NCBI GenBank assembly: GCA_026989375.1 | Contig: JALSJJ010000011.1 | Location: forward strand, 1-33,441 | Source of the DNA: Rhodothermus sp. | Lineage (GTDB): Bacteria; Bacteroidota; Rhodothermia; Rhodothermales; Rhodothermaceae | Direction: 5' to 3' | DNA: 33,441 bases | Shown: one piece after another, positions 32,901 to 33,441 of the stretch | Numbering within the stretch: position 1 is the first letter of the stretch | How the letters are laid out: every line of letters starts with the position of its first letter | Made by a program: the position numbers and the translations under genes | Notes under the pieces: model-generated | Seen by the model: only the letters and a program-made list of their open reading frames with translations | Told to the model about the DNA's origin: nothing | Databases searched by the model: none

Positions 32901-33414
32901 CATCAAGCTGGCCAACACGGGGCATCTGACCTTTTCGACGTTGCACACGAACGATGCGCCCAGTGCGGTCAGTCGGCTCTACAAGATGGGGATTGAGCCG
33001 TTTTTGATTGCCTATGCGATCAACTTGGTCGTGGCCCAGCGCCTGATCCGTAAAGTCTGTCCAGCCTGTAAAGTAGAGGACAAAGATCCGGATTACGTAA
33101 TGCTGCGCAAACTGGGTTTTACGGACGAAGAGATTGCGCGCGCCACCTTTTACAAAGCAGGACGTGATCGGCGCTGTAAGGTCTGCAAAGGGGTTGGCTA
33201 CAAAGGCCGACGGGCGATTGTTGAAGCCATGTACTTTTCGAGAACGATCCGCCACATGATCGTCGAGGCCCAGGGCTCTATCGACGAAGACGCATTGCGC
33301 GAGCAGGCCATCAAGGAAGGCATGCAGACGCTGCGCGATGCCGCCCGCGAAGTCGTACTGGCCGGTGAAACGACCGTTGAAGAAATGATCCGAGTGACGA
33401 CTACTGAAGAGTAA
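29908..33414 (+). CDS. PilB/GspE-type assembly ATPase with two N-terminal MshEN-like domains
   Basis: Start at ATG 29908 (1168 aa), about twice the usual PilB length. Order: basic N-terminus; acidic Ala/Ser/Glu-rich spacer (about 25-185); a first MshEN-like domain (about 186-347; VMALLYGGAVRLDQIARAI ... LLPPSMQHALF); a second disordered acidic linker (about 348-570); a second MshEN-like domain (about 573-735; VVALHQIYQAYQRQQ ... YEEAARLYAFPIARLE); and the ATPase domain (about 760-1168). The latter has Walker A GPTGSGKSTT (about 919), HDPDIVMVGEMRDRQTAELA (about 979-998), the His box TFSTLHTNDA, and a zinc site CPAC/CKVC (about 1050-1095). It powers pilus subunit assembly. Neither MshEN-like domain shows the RLG motif of c-di-GMP binders. 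Distance to the upstream PilC gene is ~210 bp. Confidence 0.92.
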   Translation: MGWSDLFGRRRSHREWNEELRRLKFGKASASETPSPDAARQSEANDKKAQEAASESTGQNTPLSHEDAPLTQLWLEMVGDGHAKSLPALSDASWSAPQEAVEDTQAAREADQTAELAEDVAATGTVSAQPQASQSNASSEQPPHRSSSFRPQAEANDLQPAERDHSRAHSGAGDSRTAMFTDGGGMAELAEMFEDEVVMALLYGGAVRLDQIARAIVLRRRQPAQALWRCLLEVPDVDREVVLAEAARIGGVAPAPVDEKRPSVEFIKAILLLLPPSMQHALFEWQLLPCGFAQGGKDEGRVLLLATCDPTRSDLEAWVQELPLAAELRYAPERILKKRLAELENFRPPALNMDQSPPPAEAADTSIAGTPEKQDDAVVNQPLEVPASMERHAAHQPDAGVPNVPEISAVEAPSDKSAETDESPGPATTSGLPATEIAPDSQLEEDEASYQDDEPEAPEPSIATDHAIDQEAAVDWSSEKHAVDELPTKACLDQEASYADEPSSEPEAEAHAAAASETALPEVTIETIEPASEVAGGDREEVADTPSIAEEETEETPASVKIVLDDLPELKTAISRDRVVSRLLEKEVVALHQIYQAYQRQQDEGLKEPLWRVLAQSDHVPQDAIYEEAARLYAFPIARLEPGKPSPEFVRSVMDTFEEEVRERLIALRVVPFEVDLDAQTGAVKLVLVTHDPMRPEVHRLMHRLKLERFELQYAPQGVIMQALLEAYPRRNEYLERVQEEEAYDLGTSYEAEAELIDEDALEAEINRSKLINLFEATLVEAVHQGASDIHIFPNNEKKVEIHFRIDGRLTRWHVEDKVHPEALIAVIKDQAINVDRFERDAAQDGFIQRWIDDHLIRFRVSVLPIANALEDLRSESIVIRVLDDRKVIKDLRLLGLNKKALERFERAIRQPYGMVIVTGPTGSGKSTTLYAALHQVVSPEVNVLTIEDPVEYIIPGVRQIKLNHKLGLEDALRAILRHDPDIVMVGEMRDRQTAELAIKLANTGHLTFSTLHTNDAPSAVSRLYKMGIEPFLIAYAINLVVAQRLIRKVCPACKVEDKDPDYVMLRKLGFTDEEIARATFYKAGRDRRCKVCKGVGYKGRRAIVEAMYFSRTIRHMIVEAQGSIDEDALREQAIKEGMQTLRDAAREVVLAGETTVEEMIRVTTTEE

Positions 33415-33441
33415 GGTTTCGTTTTGAAATGGTAGAGGTAT

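Overview
The window looks like a chromosomal segment of a GC-rich, Rhodothermus-like member of the Rhodothermota/Bacteroidota. I infer this from the type IX secretion (Por) sorting domain on a large exported protein, many short-lipobox lipoproteins, a DUF1460 amidase-like gene, menaquinone methylation (ubiE/menG), the Mrp-NifU pair and the style of the pilus genes. I see no rRNA, tRNA, CRISPR array, IS element or phage. Almost everything is ordinary core chromosome; the less ordinary parts are the left edge, the REP-like repeats near 25.5 kb and the pilus locus at the right end.

Left part (1-8.4 kb): a 5'-truncated, unusually AT-rich EpsG-like polysaccharide polymerase gene converges on a minus-strand envelope operon. 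In transcription order the operon is CNNM/CBS membrane protein, Mpl murein-peptide ligase, a BtuF-like binding protein and an M19 dipeptidase lipoprotein. Upstream of it, and closed off by a clear intrinsic terminator, is a monocistronic exported repeat protein with a T9SS tail.

Middle (8.4-20 kb): plus-strand aat, DUF1460, pfkA and ubiE; then a minus-strand rsbU-rsbV-rsbW partner-switching operon; then a plus-strand run of a membrane-anchored four-repeat protein, prmA, ppx/gppA, mrp/apbC and a NifU-type scaffold gene, ended by a strong terminator. Mrp and the NifU domain together point to Fe-S cluster assembly.

Right part (20-33.4 kb): a tightly packed minus-strand set (DUF58, M28 peptidase, M20 amidohydrolase, DUF2461, lipoprotein) diverges from pyrR across an intergenic region carrying three REP-like hairpins, two of them paired as a REPIN-like inverted unit. 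After a small FxLYD lipoprotein and a roughly 900-bp region with no convincing gene comes a type IV pilus-like locus: an atypical small pilin-like protein with a strong Shine-Dalgarno site, a GC-rich hairpin, a PilC/GspF platform protein and a very long PilB/GspE ATPase with two N-terminal MshEN-like domains separated by an acidic linker.

The best candidates for something under-described are this pilus-like locus (non-canonical pilin plus double-MshEN ATPase plus long leader), the four-fold repeat of the 14.9-16.7 kb protein, and the repeats inside the T9SS cargo. All functions are assigned by reading translated sequence and motifs from memory; no database search was run.
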